Positions 1 through 9,800 of a DNA stretch of 64,000 nt are shown one piece after another. The notes under the pieces are model-generated. The model searched no databases and had not been told where the DNA came from. It saw only the letters and a program-made list of their open reading frames with translations. The stretch is from Ogataea parapolymorpha DL-1 (taxonomy: Eukaryota; Ascomycota; Pichiomycetes; Pichiales; Pichiaceae): NCBI RefSeq assembly GCF_000187245.1, contig NC_027860.1, forward strand, positions 434,001 to 498,000, in the 5' to 3' direction. Numbering within the stretch: the stretch's first letter is position 1; each line of letters begins with the position of its first letter. The position numbers and the translations under genes were made by a program.

Positions 1-2
1 TC

Positions 3-1106
3 AACTCCCATCTTGCGGCAGGAACCACCAATATTGACGAAAGATATAACGATTTCATCACCACCTGGAATGCGATCCGGTTCTCACGAAATCGCCAGAT
101 CAAGCACCACGACAACATCATATGGCTCGGGGATTTGAACTACCGTATATCCAAGGCTAACGACGACGTGAGAGCGTTATTGTCATCCAACGACCTCAAG
201 ACTTTGCTCGAATATGACCAGCTCAAGATCGAGCTCAAACGGCGCGCAGAGATGAAAGGTTTTAAGGAGATGCCCATCAAGTTCATCCCCACGTACAAGT
301 TCGACAAAGGAACGACCAACTACGACACCAGCGAGAAACAGCGTGTTCCGTCATGGACCGATAGAATTCTCTATAAAGGCAGGTCACTCTCGCAGTTGCA
401 CTATGACGCCATTGTGGACCTTGTGTTCTCGGACCACAAGCCCATTTATGGTGTTTTCACTTCAAAAGTGAAACTCGTAGACCAAAAGACCAAGTCTCAG
501 CTACTCGAAAAGCTGTACACCCAGTACAGATCTTCTGCCGTCAAGTCCGACGAATTGATGGATTTGAACGAGCCAGATGACGACGTCGACGACTCGGAGT
601 CAAGGTCATTCGCCTCGTCGAACTGGTCAACAGCCTCGGCTCCAACATTGATCGATATTTCTGGAGACTCCTCCAGCACTGCTCCTACGTTGCCAAGACG
701 CTCGCCACCTCAATCACAAGAAAACACTCTGACCACTCCGCAGAGACGTCGTGTGCCGCCTCCGTACGATGCAAACGAGTCCGCGGCCATGTTGGTCCCA
801 GGTCTGTCCTCGTCTTTGCACACCGCGTTGAAGCCTAAACCTTCGTCCGCAAACACAGAACATAAGTACTCACTCGAAGCGATGAGACCCACGCGCTCGG
901 CCACGAGTTCTCCAGGCCCAATAAGCTCTTCTGCGCCGCCTCCACCTCCTCCGCGGAAAGTGCAAACGTCAGAGCAGGCTCCAGCACCACAACGGCCAGA
1001 AAAAATCACACCCATCGTGCCTAGCAAACCGAAAAGCCTGAAAGGTGCCTCCGCAGAGTCGCTCACTGAAAAATGGGCTCCTATGCAACCAAATAGAAAA
1101 GTTTGA
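3..1106 (+). CDS. Synaptojanin-like inositol polyphosphate 5-phosphatase, 3' part
   Basis: Open at the left edge; the frame is already coding at base 3, so the N-terminal part (probably a Sac1 domain) lies outside. The visible part has hallmark 5-phosphatase motifs: SHLAAG near base 9, WLGDLNYR at 123, VPSWTDRILY near 345 and SDHKPIY near 429. These contain catalytic and metal-binding residues that remove the 5-phosphate of PI(4,5)P2. After about residue 150 the chain is low-complexity, Ser/Pro-rich and ends in a six-proline run, as in Inp52/Inp53 tails that recruit endocytic SH3 proteins. Family is secure; which paralogue (INP51, INP52 or INP53) cannot be decided without the N-terminus. It converges on TOP2, with 37 bp between the two stops. 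Confidence 0.9.
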   Translation, partial: NSHLAAGTTNIDERYNDFITTWNAIRFSRNRQIKHHDNIIWLGDLNYRISKANDDVRALLSSNDLKTLLEYDQLKIELKRRAEMKGFKEMPIKFIPTYKFDKGTTNYDTSEKQRVPSWTDRILYKGRSLSQLHYDAIVDLVFSDHKPIYGVFTSKVKLVDQKTKSQLLEKLYTQYRSSAVKSDELMDLNEPDDDVDDSESRSFASSNWSTASAPTLIDISGDSSSTAPTLPRRSPPQSQENTLTTPQRRRVPPPYDANESAAMLVPGLSSSLHTALKPKPSSANTEHKYSLEAMRPTRSATSSPGPISSSAPPPPPPRKVQTSEQAPAPQRPEKITPIVPSKPKSLKGASAESLTEKWAPMQPNRKV

Positions 1107-1143
1107 ATCGTATAACATATCTCTAAGCAATATATACGCGGAT

Positions 1144-4100
1144 CTATCCCTCATAATCTTCATCATCGCTTGGCTCCTCAAACGAGTCGTCGTCGAGCAC
1201 ATACGACTTGGTGGTCTTCTTGCGTGTGGAAGATGCACGGCTCACTGGCGTGGGAGCATCGTCATCAGAGAGCTCGACGATTTCTTCGTCAGACTCGATC
1301 ACATTCTTGGCCTTCTTGGAGGGCTTCTTGGTGAAGAAAGAAGACGCTTTGGATGGAGCAGACGCATCAGACTCGGTGGAGTCTGATCCAGCACTGAAGA
1401 TGCTCGTGGCAGCATTGAACTTAGAGCCCGATCCGCCAAATACACTCTTGAAAACAGGCTCTTCGGTCTTCGTAACTGGCTTCTCAGGTTCCTCCTTCTT
1501 GATTACAGGTTTAGTGGCAGCAGTCTTGTCTGCTGTTTTCTTCTTGGCAGGGGCAGCAAGCTCTGCTTTAGTTCTTCTCTTCCGCTTCTTCTTCGAGTGG
1601 TCTCCCACCTTCATCGAAGACCGGCTCTCTTCATCCTCTTTTAGGAATTTGTCCCATTCCTCAAGGAACACGTCCAAATCCTCGTTCCAAAGATCCTTGG
1701 CGCTCTTTCTAAGAAGATTATTCAGCTCGGCCTCCTTTTCGTCTCTTTGCTTCAGCAACTTTTCATAGCGTTCAGAGGTCAGAGACCACAAGGGCATGCC
1801 CAATAGGTAATCATACGCTGAAACTGCTGTCTTTTTCTCTTGCACCACTGCGGTCGGATCGGCAGCTAGCTCGTTTATATCTTCCTCGTCGTCCTCCTCC
1901 TTCAATTCAGTTGGTCTGATTGGCTTGTTATGTTTGTCAAATCCAGGGAATCCCAGTTGTTTGAGCTCTTTAACTAGATTCACTCTCTTTTTGTTGTTGA
2001 TGTTCAGCTCTCTGTCAATGATCATTTTCACAAATTTAGCCTGGTATGAGAGCTTCTCAAACTGGTTGGAGAACAGATCTGCCATATAGTCTTTCCGCCG
2101 CTGGTAATAATCCAATCTGACCAGATAGTAGTCCTCGATAATTTGGTTGACATGATCATACTTCTTGATTCTTCCTTGAGGATCAAAAGCAACCATGTTG
2201 GAGGTGTTAATAATGGAGATCAGCTTAAATCTCTCTTTCAGTCCAATTCTTCTGGTCTTCTCCATCTCTTCTTTGGATAAGGTCACGACAAATTTGATGC
2301 CCACACCATGCTGTTCTTCCATATCCTTGATCCATGGCTTCTGCTTATCCGAACCTGCAATTGCCTGGAGCAAAAATTCCTTCATGGTAATCGTCCACAT
2401 ACGAGCAGGCAGTTCAGTTATTTCGACCGTGGTGTCGTCAATTTCCTCAATATTTCCTTCCATTCTGAATTTATCAGGCCCGATCCTGCTGATAGTGCCT
2501 TCCCACCCTTTGAACCAAGGAATCATGTCGACCATTTCTTCACCATTCATCAATGCGCGGATATTTTTGACAATATCAACCGGGTTAAATGGAGGAATTT
2601 GGGTACTCCATCCAGAACCAATACCTTCTGACCCATTGACGAGAATCATCGGAAGAACAGGAACATACCATTGAGGTTCAACAGTTTGCTCGTCATCTTG
2701 CAAATAGTTAAGCAGTGGATTATCCAGTGTGTTGTACACTTTTCTAGTAATCGGGGTGACTTCGGTGAAAATATATCTCGCGGCAGAAGCATCTTTACCA
2801 CCAGACGCTCTGGAACCAAAACCACCATTGGGCTTGAGAATGTTCAAGTTGTTGGACCCAACAAAGTCCTGGGCGAGGGAGATGATCGTCTGAGTCAATG
2901 ATGCCTCACCATGATGGTAGCCAGAATGTTCACCAATGTAACCAACCAGCTGGGCCACCTTGATCTCGCTCGTCAGGTTACGTTTGTAGACACCGTATAG
3001 AACCTTTCTCTGAGTTGGTTTGAATCCGTCCATAACAGAAGGAATCGAACGAATGTTGTCGGCCATCGAGAAAAGAATCAACTCCTTGTTGATGAACTCA
3101 GAAATTGGAATCTCGGTCAGATTTGGATCCAGGAAAGTGCCCGGTTGGAATCCTCTGAGCCACTCTTTACGGTCATCTGCCTTCTTTTTGGAGAAAGCAA
3201 GGTCGATCAGTGACACATCTTCTTCTTGCAAAGTGTGGAACGTTTTCAAGTGACGATCCAATTGGCTGAAATATTCTCTCATTTCGGTAGGCAGCGATGT
3301 ACCCAAACCCTTGTAATACTTTTGCTTGTAAGAGCACGTCTTTCCGATTGTGTCTCTCCACTCCTCATACTCAGGCATGTTGAAAAACGATATCTTTTTG
3401 TTTTTGTCTGGGCCTGTCAAAATAGTCACCTTGACAATTGGAGTGATGAACTCGATAAGGAACCCTGGGATTTCCAACAGACCAGGAAAAGATGTTTCAA
3501 GAAAGTTGATAATTAAACCTTTAATGTGCGAACCGTCATGATCTTGATCCGACATAATCATAATGTGACCGTATCTCAAAGTGTTGATGTTTGATAAGTC
3601 GTAGCGTTTTTTGTGCTGAAGACCCATAATTTGCTTTATGGCTTGGATCTCGGCATTCTTCATTATCTGGTCAGTGCTGGCTTCGCGCACATTCAACATC
3701 TTACCCCTTAATGGGTAGCACCCATAGTAATCTCGTCCCACCACAGCCAATCCAGCGACAGCCAAAGACTTGGCGGAATCACCCTCTGTCAGGATCAAAG
3801 TACATTTGTGGCCCTCTTTAGTACCTGCCTTATTGGCATCTTCCAATTTCGGATAGCCCGTCAGTCTACTCTTTCTGCTACCGTCATTTTTCTTCAACGC
3901 TTTGTCGGCATTCGCTTGTGCAATGTCCATCACGCTCTCCAAAATACCGGAAGCCAGCACCTTCTTCACGAACGAGTCCGGAAGTTCCAGCTTCTTGCCT
4001 CCAAATTGAGAAGCTCTCGTGGTGAGCTGTTCCTTTGTCTGGGACGTGAATGCTGGATTTTCGATAAGACAGTTGACAAATAGAAACATGTTATTTTTGA

Positions 4101-5262
4101 TCTGAATTGGTTTGATGATGGCAGTCTTGCTCTTCTTTTTGATCTGCTCCATGATCTTGGTAACAAGCATGTTTGAGATCAATTCCACATGAGTACCTCC
4201 AGCAGTGGTTGCGATAGAATTGACGAAAGACACTTGGTTAAAAGTTCCATCCGAAATCGAGAATGCAACCTCCCATCTATCGTTGATCACTTGGTGAACT
4301 ATAGTTGGCAGTGGCTGAGACAGCGGGGCAGGCGCCAAAGATCCATCCTCCGAATCTTCTGTTTTCACTGGAGCAGGAAGATTTCCCTTCTCTTTCTCTA
4401 GAGCCTTGACGTACAGTTCGACGTACTGCTTGAAATTGTGAACCTTGAGTTGCTGGCCGTTCAAGCTCACTTTGACACCACGGACGGAACCGCAAAGATC
4501 ATACACTCTTCTCCTAAGAACGCCCAAAATGTCATCATCGAGACTCTCCATGCCAAACTTCGACAAGTCAGGCTTGAAAATGACTTCTGTGTACTCCTCC
4601 TGTTTCTTCATCGTGGAGATCTTTGGCTTCCCTGTTTCAGACATGTTATTTCTCCATGTCTGCGTGTACAAGAGCTGGGTGTTTTTGTCTGCGGTTCTCA
4701 CAGTGAACTCAGTGGAGAAAATGTTACATAGTTTGGCTCCGTAACCGTTTCTACCACCAGTCACCTTTTTTTGGTCGTCATCGTAATTACTGGAAGTCAG
4801 AAGGTTACCGAAGATAAGCTCTGGAATGTAGATTTGCTCTTTGGTGTGGATCTCGACGGGAATACCTTTTCCATCATTTTTGACAGAAATAACGTTGTTT
4901 TCCTTGTCAATTTTAACATCAATCTTTTTCATGCTGGGGTCTCTGATTTTGTTATCGGCAGCGTTCACCAAGATCTCGTCGAATATCTTAAACAGACCAG
5001 GAACAATGTTGACAGTTCTCTTTTCCATGGACTCCGTTTGCTCATTGTATATCCACTGCTCAGATTCAATTTTTTCCACGGACCCAATATACGTGTCTGG
5101 CCGTTTTAAAATATGCTCCAACTGGGAGAGTTTCTGATACTGATCGCTGGCAGACGATTTCTTGCCATTAGTGGTATTCGTGGAGTTCGACAGAGGCTTC
5201 CGTTTCTGGGTCTGCGGCGTGGAAGCGGCAGAAAGCGAGAAATCAGAGTCGGAATCACTCAT
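1144..5262 (-). CDS. TOP2: DNA topoisomerase II
   Basis: Type II topoisomerase of 1372 residues that decatenates sister chromatids. In order: GHKL ATPase (NPNGGFGSR-type glycine motifs and the QTK loop in TSQTKEQLTT), TOPRIM domain with EGDSAKSLA and the acidic DQDHDGSH, the breakage-reunion domain with SAARYIFTE, where the active-site tyrosine is Y830 (codon 2773-2775), and a charged Lys/Ser/Asp-rich tail from about residue 1190 with nuclear-signal-like basic clusters. The start is set at MSDSDSDF because a TATA-like element (5337-5344) lies about 75 bp upstream. The frame continues upstream to another ATG at 5385 without a stop, adding 41 residues that contain no acidic residue (see findings). 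Confidence 0.96.
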   Translation of the reverse strand: MSDSDSDFSLSAASTPQTQKRKPLSNSTNTTNGKKSSASDQYQKLSQLEHILKRPDTYIGSVEKIESEQWIYNEQTESMEKRTVNIVPGLFKIFDEILVNAADNKIRDPSMKKIDVKIDKENNVISVKNDGKGIPVEIHTKEQIYIPELIFGNLLTSSNYDDDQKKVTGGRNGYGAKLCNIFSTEFTVRTADKNTQLLYTQTWRNNMSETGKPKISTMKKQEEYTEVIFKPDLSKFGMESLDDDILGVLRRRVYDLCGSVRGVKVSLNGQQLKVHNFKQYVELYVKALEKEKGNLPAPVKTEDSEDGSLAPAPLSQPLPTIVHQVINDRWEVAFSISDGTFNQVSFVNSIATTAGGTHVELISNMLVTKIMEQIKKKSKTAIIKPIQIKNNMFLFVNCLIENPAFTSQTKEQLTTRASQFGGKKLELPDSFVKKVLASGILESVMDIAQANADKALKKNDGSRKSRLTGYPKLEDANKAGTKEGHKCTLILTEGDSAKSLAVAGLAVVGRDYYGCYPLRGKMLNVREASTDQIMKNAEIQAIKQIMGLQHKKRYDLSNINTLRYGHIMIMSDQDHDGSHIKGLIINFLETSFPGLLEIPGFLIEFITPIVKVTILTGPDKNKKISFFNMPEYEEWRDTIGKTCSYKQKYYKGLGTSLPTEMREYFSQLDRHLKTFHTLQEEDVSLIDLAFSKKKADDRKEWLRGFQPGTFLDPNLTEIPISEFINKELILFSMADNIRSIPSVMDGFKPTQRKVLYGVYKRNLTSEIKVAQLVGYIGEHSGYHHGEASLTQTIISLAQDFVGSNNLNILKPNGGFGSRASGGKDASAARYIFTEVTPITRKVYNTLDNPLLNYLQDDEQTVEPQWYVPVLPMILVNGSEGIGSGWSTQIPPFNPVDIVKNIRALMNGEEMVDMIPWFKGWEGTISRIGPDKFRMEGNIEEIDDTTVEITELPARMWTITMKEFLLQAIAGSDKQKPWIKDMEEQHGVGIKFVVTLSKEEMEKTRRIGLKERFKLISIINTSNMVAFDPQGRIKKYDHVNQIIEDYYLVRLDYYQRRKDYMADLFSNQFEKLSYQAKFVKMIIDRELNINNKKRVNLVKELKQLGFPGFDKHNKPIRPTELKEEDDEEDINELAADPTAVVQEKKTAVSAYDYLLGMPLWSLTSERYEKLLKQRDEKEAELNNLLRKSAKDLWNEDLDVFLEEWDKFLKEDEESRSSMKVGDHSKKKRKRRTKAELAAPAKKKTADKTAATKPVIKKEEPEKPVTKTEEPVFKSVFGGSGSKFNAATSIFSAGSDSTESDASAPSKASSFFTKKPSKKAKNVIESDEEIVELSDDDAPTPVSRASSTRKKTTKSYVLDDDSFEEPSDDEDYEG

Positions 5263-5720
5263 TTTGCGCGTACTGGAAGATCGGATAGAGAAAATAGAGG
5301 GTGCTCTAAGAATGTTCCCACACACACGACGCGAAGTATTTATATTCAACAGTATCGATGCCGGCCGAAATTTGGCAGAGTACATACGACTGTTTCGCAA
5401 AACGTGTCACAATAAAACGGGAGTCCCTTGTAGATGCGACACAAGCCTGTTGACCTGGTTGAAGTGTTTACAAAAGATTTGGTGTATTTTGCACGAGTCG
5501 TGTCGCCCCCTCGCACCGGGTGCCAGGAGTAGCCCGTAAACCCATCCCTCATCCCTGCACCATTTTGTGCTGTAATTTCTGGAAATTATTTTGCTACATC
5601 TCACGTGTATTACGTCATCCTTGTGAGGTGTGCGGCGGCGGGGCGGTCTGTGGTAGCAAAGTTGCTGCTCAGCAATATATATAGCAATAGCAGTGTCACT
5701 CCTCAGGTTCCAATAGCAAA
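5263..5720. promoter_or_regulatory. Divergent promoter TOP2 / helical-repeat protein
   Basis: Gap of 458 bp between divergent starts. Toward TOP2 there is TATAAATA (reverse strand, 5337-5344). Toward the right-hand gene there is an alternating TA run at 5675-5683, about 40 bp before its ATG. A CRE-like TTACGTCA lies at 5610-5617, an E-box CACGTG at 5602-5607 and a stress-type CCCCT at 5507-5511. CRE sites are bound by Sko1/ATF factors and CCCCT by Msn2/4-like factors in yeasts; use here is inferred. Confidence 0.5.
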
Positions 5721-6857
5721 ATGACTTCAGGTAAAATCCCAAACAAATATATTCTTGCTCTTGCAACAGGTCTGACTGGTTTGTACATCTACGATGTCCA
5801 ATACAACCATGGTAAGACCATTGATCAATGGGGTCTTTACAACTGGAACCCGCCACCAAAAATCGAGCCTTTCAGCGAATCCCTCTACAACTCGGGGGTC
5901 CAGCGTGCAGAGGAGTTGAAGAATTCTGCCAGCTCGTGGATCAATGAGAAGAACTCCAACATCCAGGAGAACGCCAACACCGCTGGCAGCCAGCTAAAGG
6001 ACACCGTCAATTCTGCGGGCTCTCAGGTGATTGATCGTTTGGAAAGTTCGAAGGACAAATTGAGTTCTTTCTTTGGTTCGTCTAAAGAGTCTGCTCAACG
6101 CTCCTACGCCTCCGCCTGGGAGAAGTACCGCGAGGCTGAGGACAAGGCCAAGCAGCAGAAGAAAGGATGGTTCCAATGGGGTGAGGCCAAGCAGGATGAT
6201 GCTAGCAAGCAATTGGATGAGGCCAAAAAGAATCTAGACGGTGCTCGCGAGAACTTGTCGAAATGGGGCTCTGACGTTGTTAAGGAGACCGAGCAGCGTG
6301 TTTCTGAGTGGGCTGAAAACGTGAAAAAGAGAGGTTCTCAGTTTGCCGACTCGCAGCAGAAGAACGCGGAGAAATTCCTCGGTAACTTTAAGGGAGACCT
6401 CAAGGACAGGGACTTTGTTAAGGAGGCCGACAACGCAGTTGCTGGCTTTGGTCAGCTGGCCGGAGAAGTCGCTGACGAGCACAAGCGTGCTTTGGACGAC
6501 AAAACCGGCATTCTGGCCGCAAAGTCCAGAGAATCGGCTCAAAAACTGTACGACTACTACGATGAACAGGTGAAGGAGGCCAAGAAGAAGTATGACGAGA
6601 CACAGAGCAGCTGGCTCAAGTGGAGAAAGGCCAAGTCTCAAGAGGCCCAGGATGCTGCCAAGAAAGAGTACGACGATCTTTTGAGCAAAAAAGATTCTGC
6701 CCAACAGACTTTGAATAACTATTTGGCGCAGGCCAAGCAGGACGTTAAGGACGGAAGCTCGAAACTGATCAAACAGACCAAGCAAGGTCTGAGCGACTCT
6801 CACGAGCACGCCCAAGGTTGGCTCTCGAAGCTGAACGGATGGGTCCGCGGAAATTAA
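5721..6857 (+). CDS. Membrane-anchored amphipathic-helix repeat protein, function unknown
   Basis: Not recognised with certainty. 378 residues. Residues 9-24 form one hydrophobic segment (ILALATGLTGLYIYDV), followed by a short aromatic stretch (DQWGLYNWNPPP), then about 320 residues of charged, Ala/Lys/Gln/Glu-rich helix resembling LEA or apolipoprotein proteins. Two related blocks carry a WxxW..AK motif, at W150/W153 and W298/W301, each followed by about 30 residues of heptad-like helix. The topology (N-terminal anchor plus long helical domain) would suit a mitochondrial inner-membrane or lipid-associated protein; a distant MICOS Mic12-type relation is possible but unproven. The promoter has CRE and CCCCT elements, hinting at stress induction. 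Confidence 0.75.
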   Translation: MTSGKIPNKYILALATGLTGLYIYDVQYNHGKTIDQWGLYNWNPPPKIEPFSESLYNSGVQRAEELKNSASSWINEKNSNIQENANTAGSQLKDTVNSAGSQVIDRLESSKDKLSSFFGSSKESAQRSYASAWEKYREAEDKAKQQKKGWFQWGEAKQDDASKQLDEAKKNLDGARENLSKWGSDVVKETEQRVSEWAENVKKRGSQFADSQQKNAEKFLGNFKGDLKDRDFVKEADNAVAGFGQLAGEVADEHKRALDDKTGILAAKSRESAQKLYDYYDEQVKEAKKKYDETQSSWLKWRKAKSQEAQDAAKKEYDDLLSKKDSAQQTLNNYLAQAKQDVKDGSSKLIKQTKQGLSDSHEHAQGWLSKLNGWVRGN

Positions 6858-6872
6858 ATACGATTTAACATG

Positions 6873-9800
6873 TTATGAAAGTAAAAATGAATTCGCGCCC
6901 TCGGTCATTGCGGTTTGTAGGCGCTGTTTCATGACGCTTTTGGACGAGTAGTCGGGCAGCTTCAAATAATTGGCACACGTCATCACGCTCGGCAGGTAGT
7001 TGTCCGGTTTCAGACCGTCCTCGGGGTGTTTGAGAACAACTGTGAAATCTGGACTCAGGGATTTGAAACCTCCAATTGGGAGTTTCGGCGATCCAGTAAG
7101 GAACTGCAGGAACTTGCGGCGTTCGTCGGCGGTGAACTCGCTCATGATCTCCATCAGACGCTGCACGCTTGGCGAATCCATACTGTAGCCGTGATCCGCG
7201 TGGATGACACCTGCCAATGTTTCGTAGGACCAGTCTTCTTCACCGTTTCCAAGCAGCTTCACAAGCTCAGCTGAGGAGAAAATGGTCATGGATGAGTAGG
7301 GGAAGACAGCAGAAAAGCCTTGCACAAAAGAGTGGATCTGGGACCGCACGCCAGATTTGATGGTAAGGTCAATCACTTTGTCCACGTATCGTTCCAAATT
7401 CGTGTGGTCAACTTCCACTTCTTCTCCGTTCAAACACAATTCGACGTCCTCGTAGCCCGGCAACGTGAAATTAAGAGACAAGTCGCTCAACTTGCAGCCT
7501 TCAATCAAGATTTCGGGCCTTTCTGACTCCTCAACCTCGGCATAAGCGTCCAAATACCTGGTTAGATGACCGAGAGATTTAGCAAGGTCGGCATCGACCC
7601 TGCTCAGGCGTTCAATGGATTTTTTCCTAGACAACTCTTTCCAGCTCTTGGTGTCCAATTCTTTGGCAATCTCGAAAAATAGCGGGTTGAACTCAAAGTC
7701 GATGATCCGCGAATCTAACAGCGAGCGAGCAACGAACTTTCCCAAGACGGAGAATAGATGCAGTACTTTTGAACTTGGTTTGGCACTTGGTCGAGGGAAA
7801 AGTCCTGTTTCAAATTTCACATATTCGCTGTCGGAATCAGATGAGGAGGCAGAATCGGAATAAGTGCGGCCGTTCGTCCTCCACATTTTCAGCTTAGCTT
7901 TTGCAAATTCTTTCGATACGTTGGCGTAGAACTCCAACGTAGGCCCCAAACCAGTTCCAGCTTCGTCGAAATACTCAATCTCCAAAACTCCCGGTATCGT
8001 GCCGTAGCAGTCCATTACCTTGATGGCGCCTTGCAAAAGCTTCTTCCTGGACAAACGCAGCTTGTGTCTAACAGGGCGTCCCAGTTGTGAAGCGCTGTTT
8101 CCTCCAGATCCAGACGCTTCTTCATCTTGATTGGACCGAGTTTGCCACAAATTGATGAGTCTAGAGTATCCAAAAGAGGTCGATTGCAAAAAGAAGACTC
8201 TTGTATCCAACGGGAACAAGAACGGCATTTGTCGAGTGATGTGCACGCTCCAGTCGGGCAGCGTTCCGCTAGCCACAATCAAAGGCTCTTCCAATTGGCG
8301 ATTCAGTTTTGCAGTGAGTTTGTAGTTCAAAAATAGTGTCTCCGTGGCTCCGGGGTGATGAGTGGCACTGTTAACTGTGTACAACATTTGTAGAAGTTCC
8401 AGAATTTGGGCAGTAGATATGTCGCCCAAAGACTCCAAAGAATCTTCAGATCCCTCAGTTGGATAAAGATCCTCCTCATATACCGGCAACTCACCCTCCA
8501 CCCTACGATAATGGACTTCATGAGGGACACTGGTCCAGATCTTCCGTGAGGGCACGATATCATTTGATTCATTTTGGAAAGAACGGTAAATGGCGCCGTA
8601 AATGGTCGTTCCGTGCGGGATGACCTCGCCATTTATCGAGAATTCAATATGATAAGGTGCTTCCCCCTCTGCAGACTGCGCTGGCATGGTTATGGCCCTC
8701 ATTAGACCTCTCATTCCATCTGCTCTTTGTTTCAAAAAGCCGTTGATTGATTTGAACGTGGCAATAGCATGGACCATAAGCATGAGCTGTCTCCCACCAT
8801 GCTCTGGGTCCTCGGGAATAAGTTTTATTTTAATCTGTTTCGCCATTGAAGAGGCAGGGCCGCTTACGCCAGATGCATAGCAGTTAGCTCCCGAGCTGAT
8901 GATCTCAAAAGACTCTGTCCTGCTCAAAGCTTCTTCTAGCTTTTTGACAAAATACACCAGCGGAAGATGTTCACCGTTTCCCAAAGGACTGAAACTTGAA
9001 CAAATCAGATCCTGGAATGCCTTCACGCAATTTGAATTTTCTTCCGCCAGCTCTCGACGGAAGAGGTCTGAAAGAGACGCAATCATACCAGAAGCAATCA
9101 GCTCAAAGCTTGAAATGTGCCGTTCGCTGTTCAGAAATCCACAGGTTTCTGCGAACCTGCGCCAAACGTCCGCCCATTCTTGATAACTCAAGCTAAGGCT
9201 GTTGTCGAAAATGGATTTCATCTCGGTCAGCATTATGGCCTGGGAAGAGCTGAAAACTGGCGTTGTCTGTTTTAAAGCCTTGTAATCTCGCTCAAAAATT
9301 TTGCACAATCTGGCCAGCTCTAGTAGTAGGGACTCCATTGTGATCGAAGAAGTGCCGTCACTATCTAACGTATAATCACGAACAAAACGTGTGGACAAAC
9401 GGGTTGACAGCTCTTCGTCGTCACTTTGGGCATCTGCAGGTTCTTCCTCGTCTTCGTTTGATTCATCCTCGCTGTTCTCTTCATCATTGTGCGGGTCTTC
9501 TTCCTGAGTTCTTTCATCGGAGCTGATTTTCGGTCTCTCGTCCTCGCTTTTGTCTTCGTCCATGTAATCCTCCTGTCTTTCCAAAGCCTTAACCATTCTT
9601 TCATCCTGATCAAGATCGTTCATAAAATGTTGAGTGTGCGTTATGAGTCCTTCCCGTTCGAACTCTGCCACAAACACCTCTGGCGCTTTGAGCAGAAGAA
9701 TATCCGTAATTGTCAATGCTCCGTACATCAACACATAAGGTCTCATCTCAAACGTGGATGAACGAGATTGGCCGCTTTTCCTTAATACGTGGATACCATG

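Noticed and set aside
1208..1768. Long frames opposite real genes (for example opposite the TOP2 tail, BUD4 and GRR1)
   Set aside because: They mirror low-complexity coding sequence on the other strand, have skewed composition and match no family.
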